Assembly: GCA_018266915.1 (NCBI GenBank)
Contig: JAFDZM010000100.1
Location: forward strand, 1 to 64,000
Reading direction: 5' to 3'
Source: Bacteroidota bacterium
GTDB lineage: Bacteria > Bacteroidota > Bacteroidia > Sphingobacteriales > Sphingobacteriaceae
Length of the DNA stretch: 64,000 nt
Part shown: piece after piece, positions 1-8,472 of the stretch
Layout of the letters: every line of letters begins with the position of its first letter
Position numbering within the stretch: position 1 is the first letter of the stretch
Notes under the pieces: model-generated
What the model was told of the DNA's origin: nothing
What the model saw: only the letters and a program-made list of their open reading frames with translations
Databases searched by the model: none
Made by a program: the position numbers and the translations under genes

Positions 1-105
1 ATATACAAACTTTTTCTGTCTATTCATGGGCTATTACTCTCTCAAGAGGGGAATTTGTCTTCGTTTCTATTTAAATTCATTGGGCTCATTGTTATTTTCT
101 GACTT

Positions 106-2904
106 TTATTTTTTAGGAGCGCCTCCGGCCATTTTGGTAAACTCATAATCAATGGTGAACATCACATATCGTTTGATAGTTGTATAACTGTTTTGGACGA
201 TCATGTTTGAATTTGCTGTCCGGCTAAAGCCTACATTCTGGTTCAGCAGGTCATTACCCCAGATGGTAAATTTCAGATTATCATTTTTCAGGAATGTTTT
301 TACAATAGAGGCATTGATAATGGTTTTACTAAAATCGGTGCCAAACGATGCAGTCTTTGGACTATACTCATAACTGCTATTTGACCCAATCTGGAATTTA
401 CCCGGCAGGTAAATAGTGAAACCACCGTCGGCGTTGAACCCTGTGCCGTTGTTATTGGTATTGGGTTGCAGCGACGATCTGCTGATGGTATAGGTAGGCC
501 CGCCGTAAAGGTACAGCTCTATCTTTTTCTCCTTGTATTTATTAATGCCCAGGCGTGGATTGAAAGTATAGCTCTGGGTACGGTTTAATACATCGTTTAC
601 CATATTATAATAGGTATTGCCATTACCATTGAAGCCAACATTAACGTTCACATCCAGCTTTTCTATCTTTTGGCCATAATTGCCCCAGAAATTGAAGTTT
701 GAAGTTTGCTTTCCCGGCAGGTTGGCATACTGGCTGATACTGCCCCCGTTGGGTGCATAGGTAATATCGCTTACAATAGGGTTTGTGGTATAAGAATAGT
801 TTGCAGATAGGTAGATATACTCGTTGGATACCACCTTAAACGAGTTATACCACATATTAAAATTATTCGTAAATGAAGGCTTCAGGTTAGGGTTGCCCTC
901 GACGATGTTCAACTGGTCATTGTTGTTTTGAATAGGCTGTAGCTGATCGATAGTAGGCAAAGTGGTGCGTCCGTTATAGTTTATATTGAATGATTTTTGC
1001 TGCGAAAAGCGGTACTGGAAACTCGCCTGGGGCATCCAATCGGTAAAATCCCTGTTCAATGTGCTGCTGGCGAAGCCTTCGCTTTGCTGTTTCAGGTTAA
1101 CATCGGCCACTTTGGTGCCGAAGTTTATGATTGTCTTACCTTTTTTGAAGTTAAAAATAGCGCCACCCTGGTTTGAAATACTATTCAGTTTGTAATCGCT
1201 GCTGAAGGTATCGTTTAACATATCATATTTACCAGAGACGGATTTGTCGAAGGATTGTCTGTCGGCAACGGCATTATTTATTCCCAAACCATAATTAAAT
1301 GTAATAGCTAATGTTTTTGAAAGCGGCTCGGAATAGGTCAGGTTTGTTGTCAGAGCGGAGTTTTTCAGATTATTGGTCTTATATTGATCGACTGTGTCAG
1401 GTTTTGTGCCTGTCGTATCCGTACTTTTATAAAAATAGACTTGTGATTTTAAGTATCCCTTAGCCTCACTCTGGTTATACGCCTCGGCTATATTAAATGA
1501 AAAAGTGCGTCTTGGCTTTTTAAATTTATGTGTATAGAAAGCGCTGGCATTAAATATTTTCTGATCAACGTCATTAGTAATGTTCCGGTTGCTTTTGTTT
1601 ATCAGGGTATCATTTCTAAATTCAGTTCCTGTAAAACCTTCAATGGTGTTGCTGTGCTTTGAAGTCCCGTCAACAGCTATTTTAAGGTTCGAGCTGGTGT
1701 CGAGCTTCACATTATAGGTCACATCCAGCTTTTGCCTGAACATATATTTATGGAAATTTTCGTTCGAGGTGCTTTTTAAGATCGTGTCAGGCAGGTTGTT
1801 TTGGGTGATATTGTTATTACTGCCGTCAACTGTGAGTGAGCCTATCTTGTAATTGGTATTCAGCGATTCTTTATCGTCATTCCATTTGGTATCGTAGTGT
1901 ACGCCGCCTGTACGTGCGGTTGGCAAGCCCTGGCCGTTATACCGGCCGTCAAACGAATCCAAATCATCCCCGTTACCACCAAAAAAGAAAATAACCCCGC
2001 TATCGTCTGATTGAATAGCATTCCCCGAACCATATTTCTGGTTATCCTCCCATCCAAGCCCGGTTTTGCCATTGTTGCCTAAGGTGCCGTATACCGATAG
2101 CTTTTGCTTGGCTTTAAATGCATTGAACAACGCTTGTGCCTGATAAATATTTTCCGTTCCGTCGCCAACCTCTGCCTTGCCAAACATGCCGTTCTTTTTA
2201 TCGGCCTTTAGTTTAATATTTAGCGTCTTTTCCTTCTTCCCGTCATCTATACCGGTAAATGCTGCCTGGTCGCTCTTTTTATCATATAACTGCACTTTGT
2301 CAACCATATCAGCGCGGATGTTTTTGGTAACCAATGTCGGATCGTCCCCAAAAAACTCCTCGCCATCAACCAGTACTTTATTTACCTGCTGCCCTTGAGC
2401 GGTTATTTTGCCATCCTTGTCCACCTGTATACCGGGGAGCTGCTTTAACAAGTCCTCCACTTTCGCATTAGGTTGGGTAACATAGGCCGCCGCATTAAAC
2501 TCTGTGGTGTCGCCTTTAATTTTCATTTGGGCGGCGGAGCCCTTAATAATCACCTCATGCAACAAGCGTGATTTCAGTTGAAGGTGGATGTTCCCCAGGT
2601 TAAAATTCTGCTTAGCTGAGTCAAGGCTGAATTTATCTACATAGTCCGCATAGTCAGGATAGGCTAATAATACGATGAAGTTGCCCGGGTGAAGGCCCCC
2701 GATATTAAAAGAGCCATCCTCGCCTGTACGCGTAAATGTTACCAGCGTTGAATCTTTGGCATTTAAAACGGATACCGATGTATTGCGCAGTTTTACATGC
2801 TCAACACTATCGCTCACCACACCTTTTACGGTGTATTTATTTTGGGCTGATAATGAAATAGAAAAAGTAAGAAAAATAAGGCAAAATAAGGCTATGTGCT
2901 TCAT
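106..2904 (-). CDS. outer-membrane beta-barrel protein (TonB-receptor-like)
   Basis: 932 residues. An N-terminal signal peptide ends near SLSAQ (residues 16-20). A carboxypeptidase-regulatory-like beta-sandwich follows (about 24-110), then a plug-like region (about 130-235) containing LLKQLPGIQVDKDG and VLVDGEEFFGDDP, typical of Bacteroidota barrel proteins that resemble TonB-dependent receptors but lack a SusD partner. The rest is Asn/Tyr-rich barrel sequence. The family sits in the outer membrane. The substrate is unknown. It is a monocistronic gene divergent from the AraC gene at 3046. The C-terminus (GGAPKK) lacks the usual terminal aromatic residue. The family call is firm and the role is not. 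Confidence 0.88.
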   Translation of the reverse strand: MKHIALFCLIFLTFSISLSAQNKYTVKGVVSDSVEHVKLRNTSVSVLNAKDSTLVTFTRTGEDGSFNIGGLHPGNFIVLLAYPDYADYVDKFSLDSAKQNFNLGNIHLQLKSRLLHEVIIKGSAAQMKIKGDTTEFNAAAYVTQPNAKVEDLLKQLPGIQVDKDGKITAQGQQVNKVLVDGEEFFGDDPTLVTKNIRADMVDKVQLYDKKSDQAAFTGIDDGKKEKTLNIKLKADKKNGMFGKAEVGDGTENIYQAQALFNAFKAKQKLSVYGTLGNNGKTGLGWEDNQKYGSGNAIQSDDSGVIFFFGGNGDDLDSFDGRYNGQGLPTARTGGVHYDTKWNDDKESLNTNYKIGSLTVDGSNNNITQNNLPDTILKSTSNENFHKYMFRQKLDVTYNVKLDTSSNLKIAVDGTSKHSNTIEGFTGTEFRNDTLINKSNRNITNDVDQKIFNASAFYTHKFKKPRRTFSFNIAEAYNQSEAKGYLKSQVYFYKSTDTTGTKPDTVDQYKTNNLKNSALTTNLTYSEPLSKTLAITFNYGLGINNAVADRQSFDKSVSGKYDMLNDTFSSDYKLNSISNQGGAIFNFKKGKTIINFGTKVADVNLKQQSEGFASSTLNRDFTDWMPQASFQYRFSQQKSFNINYNGRTTLPTIDQLQPIQNNNDQLNIVEGNPNLKPSFTNNFNMWYNSFKVVSNEYIYLSANYSYTTNPIVSDITYAPNGGSISQYANLPGKQTSNFNFWGNYGQKIEKLDVNVNVGFNGNGNTYYNMVNDVLNRTQSYTFNPRLGINKYKEKKIELYLYGGPTYTISRSSLQPNTNNNGTGFNADGGFTIYLPGKFQIGSNSSYEYSPKTASFGTDFSKTIINASIVKTFLKNDNLKFTIWGNDLLNQNVGFSRTANSNMIVQNSYTTIKRYVMFTIDYEFTKMAGGAPKK

Positions 2905-3045
2905 AAGGTTGTGTTAGGACGCCCTAAGATAGAACTAAACCATTAGGAATGAAATCGCCAAAGCGTTAATTTATGTTAATAAATGTTAAATGGAAGATTA
3001 TAAGGTTATTAAAGGCTACCTCGTTTTGTAGTATCTTTAGGCTCG

Positions 3046-3813
3046 ATGAAGCAGTTCTCGCCTTGCGATGCGTTAAAGCCATATATTCAATCGCTGATGG
3101 TTTCAGAGAGCCAGCAGGCGCAATCTTATACCGTGCTACCAGGAACATCGCTGGTAATGGGGTTTCAATACAGGGGAAGATTAACATATCAGCAACAAAA
3201 CTCGGCTATTAATCTCGCTACTGCGGGCATTACGGGAATACTCAACTCCTACCGGATTTTCGAAAATACGGCCGATACGGGTACGTTACTTGTTATTTTT
3301 AAAGAAGCTGGAGCTGCACCTTTTTTCAATGAACCTTTGCATGAGCTATACAATGAAAGTTTGTCATTGGATAACCTTGTCGCAAGGGAAGAACTTTCGA
3401 TCCTTGAAGAACAATTATCTTCAACGCTCACCGATGAAGAACGCGTCCGTTGGGTTGAACAATTTCTGTTATCTCGTTTACAGCCTTACAAAACTGATCT
3501 GCTGGTAAGTGCCGCCATTGAGCAAATACATTTAACAAATGGCCTGATCCGGATGGATGACCTGGCCGAAAAGCTATATACCAGCAAAAGCCCGCTCGAA
3601 AAGCGTTTCAGACAGGTAGTAGGCACCAGCCCGAAAAAGTTTGCAACCATCATCCGCATGAAATCTGCATTGATCACCATGCAGTCGCCGCTAATTATGC
3701 AAAATGAACGACTGCTGGGCTATTATGACCAATCTCACTTTATCCACGACTTTAGGAAGTTTACAGGCACTACACCCGAACAATACCTGAAGAGGCTGTC
3801 GACTCAAAAATAA
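3046..3813 (+). CDS. AraC-family transcriptional regulator
   Basis: 255 residues. The C-terminal half (about 150-250) carries the double helix-turn-helix of AraC/XylS proteins: a first helix pair around MDDLAEKLYTSKSPLEKRF and a second ending in YYDQSHFIHDFRKFTGTTPEQY, the family signature. The N-terminal part (about 5-130) resembles the small cupin-like sensing domain of cytoplasmic AraC proteins and has no membrane segment. It is followed after 71 bases by the DUF1398 gene on the same strand, which may be a target or co-transcribed. It is also divergent from the barrel gene at 106-2904. The effector is unknown. Confidence 0.9.
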   Translation: MKQFSPCDALKPYIQSLMVSESQQAQSYTVLPGTSLVMGFQYRGRLTYQQQNSAINLATAGITGILNSYRIFENTADTGTLLVIFKEAGAAPFFNEPLHELYNESLSLDNLVAREELSILEEQLSSTLTDEERVRWVEQFLLSRLQPYKTDLLVSAAIEQIHLTNGLIRMDDLAEKLYTSKSPLEKRFRQVVGTSPKKFATIIRMKSALITMQSPLIMQNERLLGYYDQSHFIHDFRKFTGTTPEQYLKRLSTQK

Positions 3814-3853
3814 AATCAACGTATTTTTACAATACCCGCATCTGTAGCCGGGG

Positions 3854-3861
3854 TAAATTTG
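3854..3861 (+). promoter_or_regulatory. possible -7 box of the DUF1398 gene
   Basis: TAAATTTG matches the Bacteroidota -7 consensus TAnnTTTG, 23 bases before the ATG at 3885. No TTTG-type -33 box is found at the expected distance, so this is tentative. Confidence 0.35.
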
Positions 3862-3884
3862 CTATACATTAAAACGTTAAGATC

Positions 3885-4283
3885 ATGTTTACAGTAGAGC
3901 AAATTAAAGCAGCACACAAAAAAGTAAAATCAGGCGCCGATTTTCCAAATTATGTACAGGAGATCAAAGCATTAGGATTGGTAAAATATGAATATCTGGT
4001 AGCTGATGGCCGTACCATCTATTATGGCGATGATAACTTCACAACAGAAGCGCCGTCGATATATCCTGAGAAACGGATCAACCCCATTTCATCCGCATCA
4101 ACTATAGAGCAGGTTATCCGTGAACATCAGCAGGGTAAATCTGACTTCCTCACATTTTGTCAACTGGCAGCAGATGCTGGTGTACACCACTGGGAAGTTA
4201 ATACGCAAACTATGTTATGTACTTATGTCGATAGTGATAATAAACCAATGCTTGCCGAACCTATCCCACAGGGAAATTATTGA
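3885..4283 (+). CDS. DUF1398 family protein
   Basis: 132 residues, full length for DUF1398. The N-terminal FTVEQIKAAHKKVKSGADFP and the later YEYLVADGRTIYYGDD are recognisable family motifs. It is a soluble cytoplasmic protein with no signal peptide. The family has no established biochemical role and is sometimes annotated as phage-envelope-like on weak grounds. Lying 71 bases after an AraC gene, it may be that regulator's target. The gene converges on the small membrane protein at 4363, with a hairpin between them. Confidence 0.82.
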   Translation: MFTVEQIKAAHKKVKSGADFPNYVQEIKALGLVKYEYLVADGRTIYYGDDNFTTEAPSIYPEKRINPISSASTIEQVIREHQQGKSDFLTFCQLAADAGVHHWEVNTQTMLCTYVDSDNKPMLAEPIPQGNY

Positions 4284-4296
4284 TTGTTATAAAAGC

Positions 4297-4322
4297 CCCG
4301 GCAATCATTTGAAATTGCCGGG
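4297..4322 (-). terminator. hairpin terminator between convergent genes
   Basis: A perfect 9-bp stem, CCCGGCAAT (4297-4305) with ATTGCCGGG (4314-4322), loop of 8. Read on the minus strand it is followed by GGCTTTT, so it probably ends transcription of the leftward gene at 4363-4845. On the plus strand no T-run follows. Confidence 0.7.
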
Positions 4323-4362
4323 ACAAAAATATCGGCTTAATGATTATTTGACAGGATAAACA

Positions 4363-4845
4363 TTAAGCTAACTGCATTGGCGCTGAAATGGCCCTATTTA
4401 TCATCACCTCCCATTGAGTGGCTATCTTATACAGCTTCTTCAGGTGCAACTCCTTGTCAATATATTGCCTGTATAAAACGATAGAACGCGGTACCTTCTG
4501 ATCGCTATAACGAAGCACCAGGTACAACAACAGCATGGCTTTTTTGTCTTTCTTTTCTTCAATATCGCAACTGACGATATTTTTAAGATCAATAAGGCAA
4601 GTGCTGTAATTTTCCAGGTCCATCTGAATAATGACCTTTTTGTCCTGATCCATTGCAATAATGGACGAGTCCAGGTGGTCTATATGGTGAAAATTCAGCT
4701 TGAGGTCTTTTTCAGCTTTTATTAGCTCCTCGCTGATCTTTTTCTTTTTTGCTCTGCGTGAGTTAATGATTACAAGGGATACAGGTATTAATATAACAGC
4801 TAACAGAACGGCCACAATAATGGCGTTCTCCAAAACATGGTTCAT
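4363..4845 (-). CDS. small single-pass membrane protein, unknown function
   Basis: 160 residues. A membrane helix lies near the N-terminus (about 8-29, AIIVAVLLAVILIPVSLVII), followed by a basic stretch RRAKKKK that places the rest in the cytoplasm. The soluble part (about 45-150) alternates charged and beta-type segments and has no motif I recognise. A PH-like or regulatory fold is possible but unsupported. It lies downstream of another small leftward gene at 4919 with a gap of 73 bases and may share its transcript. It is a hypothetical protein, but the frame, the TM signature and a terminator support a real gene. Confidence 0.7.
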   Translation of the reverse strand: MNHVLENAIIVAVLLAVILIPVSLVIINSRRAKKKKISEELIKAEKDLKLNFHHIDHLDSSIIAMDQDKKVIIQMDLENYSTCLIDLKNIVSCDIEEKKDKKAMLLLYLVLRYSDQKVPRSIVLYRQYIDKELHLKKLYKIATQWEVMINRAISAPMQLA

Positions 4846-4918
4846 GGGTTTTAATATTTAATGGTTAAAAAATAAATGAATTACGATACGGAGATCGTTG
4901 AGAGGGAGCTAAACGCTT

Positions 4919-5263
4919 TTAACCAAAGAAATGAAATGGGAACAGTAGTCGTTTGAAAAGTTGCTGGCAATGAATACCCGATCTGCTGTTCTGTATGAAC
5001 AGCGTATGGCAAATGACGGTAATGTCTTCGCCTGATGTATTCATATTGCCTGTCCACAATGGTTTTATCTTGCCATAGGCTGTAAAATCAATTGTATTTG
5101 TATGCGAGAGTATTTTTGCGGTTGATGAAAGATGTTCTGAGGTTTTAAATTGAATATTTTCATCAGTCTGCTGGGTGCGCAAACCGGATGCACTTAACCC
5201 CACCGGACAAATAACCGAGAGGAGAAACAATACCAGTATTAACCTTGCCAGATTTTTACGCAT
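4919..5263 (-). CDS. small secreted protein, unknown function
   Basis: 114 residues. A signal peptide is clear (about 1-25, LARLILVLFLLSVICPVGLSA). The mature part is about 90 residues, with two Cys near the C-terminus (VICH and HCQQ) and an aromatic tail. No family is recognised. It lies just upstream of the membrane protein at 4363 on the same strand. Its short length and lack of homology make it less certain than its neighbours, but the secretion signal argues against a chance frame. Confidence 0.5.
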   Translation of the reverse strand: MRKNLARLILVLFLLSVICPVGLSASGLRTQQTDENIQFKTSEHLSSTAKILSHTNTIDFTAYGKIKPLWTGNMNTSGEDITVICHTLFIQNSRSGIHCQQLFKRLLFPFHFFG

Positions 5264-5479
5264 TCCCCAAAGATAAGCTTTATATTTTTAACGAAATGGC
5301 ATGCCTGAGCGTCATAGATATTAAAAAGACCCTGGCTTGCATAGTTGACTTGAGTGACCTGACTTACAGGGCATGACAATCGATTTTAAAAACAGGTAAA
5401 TTTACTTGCTTAAAAAGCATATTTTAGTGCTGAAATTGTGAAGGCGGCGTGTGTGAGCCCGTTAAAAGTATTACCATTG

Positions 5480-8035
5480 ATGCTGAAATTTAATAAGGCT
5501 TTATTTTTCTATCTATACAAAACATTTTTTCTTCTCCTTTTCACTTTCCAGTTTTTGGATGGAAAGGCGCAGGGCTTGCTTTTCAATTCAAATGACAGTC
5601 TGCTAACCAAACGTACTTCTCTGCGCGTATTCAGCAATGATGTGCCCGAATTTCATGACCATTTATACATCAATTTCGACCTTTCCTTATGGGATAATGC
5701 GCACCTTGGTTATGTTTTCAATCTGGCCGAAAAGGACAATTCATACAGCCTCAGCTACCTGTACATGAACAGTTCGGGCTTTTTGAACTTTAACATCGAC
5801 AGGAAAAGCAATAAAATTCAGATCCCGCTTGATAAATCCATGCTTAAAAAAGGTAAATGGATAAAGGTGCGAATGGATTTTGATTTGAAAGGCGACAAAG
5901 TCAATCTCTATATAAATAATAAACTTTACCAGGCAACCGAACTTGGTTTTAAAGATCAGACTGAAGGGAATCTGATATTCGGTAAGAACCAGTTTTATAC
6001 CGAAGTGCCTAATATGGCCATCAAAAACTTATCGGTTGGCGATGATAATAGAACTTATGTTTTCCCCCTTGACGAATGGAAAGGAACCGAAGTGCACGAT
6101 CAGGAAGGCGATGTTACCGGAACGGTGGATAACCCCGTTTGGCTGATCAACGAATCATACTTCTGGAAGCCGGTTTATACGCATTCTTTTAAACAGGTGG
6201 TTGGCTTAAATTTCAACACCATTGATCAGAACCTGTTTATTTTTAAGAAGGATTCGCTGATTACTGTGGATTCTGAATCAAAACGGGCCATTGCCACGCC
6301 TTACCAAAATCCACTGCCTGTACCTATTGTGCTTGGGAAAAGTATCTATAACTCCCGTGAGAATAAATGCTATGTCTACGACCTCTTTGATATTCCCAAA
6401 GGGATGCCAAGCGTCGCCTCACTGAGCATGGACAAAAACAACCTGAAATGGGAAGCGATAGGAAAAACTATATTACCGCAGCAACGGCATCACCATAATA
6501 TGTTTTATAACCTGGGGCAGGATACCATTTACCTGTTTGGCGGTTATGGCGGATACAAGTACTATAACAAATTTTTGAAATACGACGCAGGAAAGGATAG
6601 TTGGATAGAGGTTCCTTTTAAAGGAGATAATATAACCCCGCGCTTTTTTGCAGCCACCGGAAGTTCAGATAACCCGGATGAAATATTGCTGTTTGGGGGT
6701 TATGGTAACGAATCAGGTAACCAGATAGTAGGCGGCAAGCAATTTTATGATCTCTACCGCATCAACCTTAAAACACACACCATAAAAAAAGCGTGGAGTA
6801 TCCACCCTCAGAATAAAGAGGTTTTTGTACCGGCCAATAACCTGATCCTGTCGCCTGATAAAAAATATTTCTATGCATTATGCTATCCGCACGAAATTGC
6901 GAAGACCGAGATACGATTGTATAAATTCTCTATACAGGATGGCTTTTACGAGGTGGTAAGTGCGCCAATACCAGTTACTTCCGAAAGAATTGAATCAGAT
7001 ATTAACCTGTTTTTTAACCATAAAACTAACGAGTTTTTCTGCACCATACAGGAATTCACAGACCGCATAAACTCAAGCGTCAAAATTTATTCGTTGCTGG
7101 CGCCGCCTGTGAGTACTGCCGCTTATTTAAAGTCGCAGGCGCCACTACAAAGTCATAGTCATTTACTGCTTTACCTGGGTATTGGTGTTGTTATTACCCT
7201 CGGTGTTTTTATGGTGATCATCGTCAAAAGAAAGCGTTTAGTGGGTTTTCCTGAACCCGGTATGCCATTTGCACCAATGCCGCAACCGGTTATTGAGAAA
7301 CAAGACATTGGCAAAAAGCAAAATGCCGTTTACTTATTAGGTGAGTTTATTGTATATAGCAAAAATGGCAGGGATATCACTTATCTCTTCAGCCCTAAAA
7401 TAAAGCAGCTGTTTATATTGATATTGGTTAATAGCTATGGCTTTACAGGTATTACCTCAAAGAAGATATCCTTATTGTTATGGCCTGATAAAGATGTAGC
7501 CAAAACCAAAAATATTAAAGGTGTAACCTTTAACCACTTGCGCAGTATCATCAGCGATCTGAATGGTATTGAACTCACCTTCCAGAATGATAATTACCTG
7601 TTTAAATTTTCGGAAGAGTTATTCTGCGATTATTTTATCATTTCCGAACTCATAAAAGAAAGCCAATGGGGGAACAATGACCAAAAGGTTTTAGAGCATT
7701 TTGACCTGATATCAAGAGGCACGCTTCTGTCAGATATGTCCGATCAATGGCTGGACGATTTTAAAAATAATTACGACGAGCAATTGGTCGGTATGATACA
7801 ACCTATACTGATTAAACACTATGACTCCGGTGATTCGCGCCTGGTCCCTGACCTGGCCAAGATGATATTAGATATCGATCCTTTTAACGATACCGCTCTT
7901 AAATACCAATTAAAAGGAATCAGAAAACAAAAGGGCATTGAACAGGCCCGGAAAGTTTACGATCAGTTTACAGCGGAGTACAAAAGGTCTTTTGGAACGG
8001 ATTATCAGACCAGTTTTGAAAAAATAATTCAATAG
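5480..8035 (+). CDS. membrane-anchored Kelch sensor with winged-helix (SARP/BTAD-like) output
   Basis: A GTG codon at 5438 would give 865 residues. The ATG at 5480 gives 851 and starts directly at a signal peptide (FFLLLFTFQFLDGKAQG), so it is preferred. Order: a concanavalin/LamG-like domain (about 30-200); Kelch-type repeats (about 330-470) with the IYLFGGYGG and ILLFGGYGN signatures; one TM helix (about 560-583); a cytoplasmic winged-helix segment (about 613-715, beginning YLLGEFIVYSKNG and with ISLLLWPDKD); and a helical C-terminus resembling a bacterial transcriptional activator domain. It probably senses a glycan outside the inner membrane and binds DNA directly. It sits just before the first SusC/D operon, its likely target. 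Confidence 0.82.
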   Translation: MLKFNKALFFYLYKTFFLLLFTFQFLDGKAQGLLFNSNDSLLTKRTSLRVFSNDVPEFHDHLYINFDLSLWDNAHLGYVFNLAEKDNSYSLSYLYMNSSGFLNFNIDRKSNKIQIPLDKSMLKKGKWIKVRMDFDLKGDKVNLYINNKLYQATELGFKDQTEGNLIFGKNQFYTEVPNMAIKNLSVGDDNRTYVFPLDEWKGTEVHDQEGDVTGTVDNPVWLINESYFWKPVYTHSFKQVVGLNFNTIDQNLFIFKKDSLITVDSESKRAIATPYQNPLPVPIVLGKSIYNSRENKCYVYDLFDIPKGMPSVASLSMDKNNLKWEAIGKTILPQQRHHHNMFYNLGQDTIYLFGGYGGYKYYNKFLKYDAGKDSWIEVPFKGDNITPRFFAATGSSDNPDEILLFGGYGNESGNQIVGGKQFYDLYRINLKTHTIKKAWSIHPQNKEVFVPANNLILSPDKKYFYALCYPHEIAKTEIRLYKFSIQDGFYEVVSAPIPVTSERIESDINLFFNHKTNEFFCTIQEFTDRINSSVKIYSLLAPPVSTAAYLKSQAPLQSHSHLLLYLGIGVVITLGVFMVIIVKRKRLVGFPEPGMPFAPMPQPVIEKQDIGKKQNAVYLLGEFIVYSKNGRDITYLFSPKIKQLFILILVNSYGFTGITSKKISLLLWPDKDVAKTKNIKGVTFNHLRSIISDLNGIELTFQNDNYLFKFSEELFCDYFIISELIKESQWGNNDQKVLEHFDLISRGTLLSDMSDQWLDDFKNNYDEQLVGMIQPILIKHYDSGDSRLVPDLAKMILDIDPFNDTALKYQLKGIRKQKGIEQARKVYDQFTAEYKRSFGTDYQTSFEKIIQ

Positions 8036-8104
8036 GGTTTGTCTCTGCATTTTCAAGTATTGACGTTACGCTAACAAACATAGTTTCAATCGTAGCTCCG
8101 TGTA

Positions 8105-8241
8105 GACTCACCCGGTCATTGCTTCGCTCGACCACCCTCTCTCCGCTTCGCCTAAAGAGGGGATTATTTATTTCTTTTTTTTTACCCTCTTTATGGCTTG
8201 CCATAGAGAGGGTAGAACAGCGTAGCGCTTTCGGGTGAGTC
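8105..8241. repeat. nested inverted-repeat element
   Basis: Ends are perfect 10-bp inverted repeats: GACTCACCCG (8105-8114) and CGGGTGAGTC (8232-8241). Inside is a strong hairpin, TACCCTCT-T-TATGG (8183-8196) with CCATA-G-AGAGGGTA (8201-8214), and an ACCCTCTCT/AGAGGGG pair. It is the main content of the 437-base gap 8036-8472. It follows the stop of the regulator gene and may act as a terminator, or be a small non-autonomous mobile element. Confidence 0.7.
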
Positions 8242-8361
8242 ACCTGGGCGCCCTGCTTGCTGAACCCTGCATCTCCGTCTTGGGCGGCTTCCTTAGTGTA
8301 CTTTTTACAATAATCGCAACAAGGGCAATTACCTTAAGGTTAATGAAATTATTAGCTAATT

Positions 8362-8385
8362 AACCCATTTTTTAACCCATTTTTT
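8362..8385 (+). promoter_or_regulatory. tandem 12-mer upstream of susC
   Basis: AACCCATTTTTT occurs twice head to tail (8362-8373 and 8374-8385), about 88 bases before the susC ATG. It could be a direct-repeat binding site for the adjacent membrane-bound regulator. A 10-bp palindrome ACCTTAAGGT lies just upstream (about 8332-8341). The functional reading is inference. Confidence 0.35.
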
Positions 8386-8472
8386 AATACCACCCCTCTA
8401 ACATTGTGTATCGAAAGCCGCGGGTTAAAACGTTGATCTGCGCATTTTATAAACCAACCAACCTATTTATTT

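Noticed and set aside
986..2398. Plus-strand open frames opposite the first barrel gene
   Set aside because: They are antisense to a clear outer-membrane protein and show no domain, signal or promoter.
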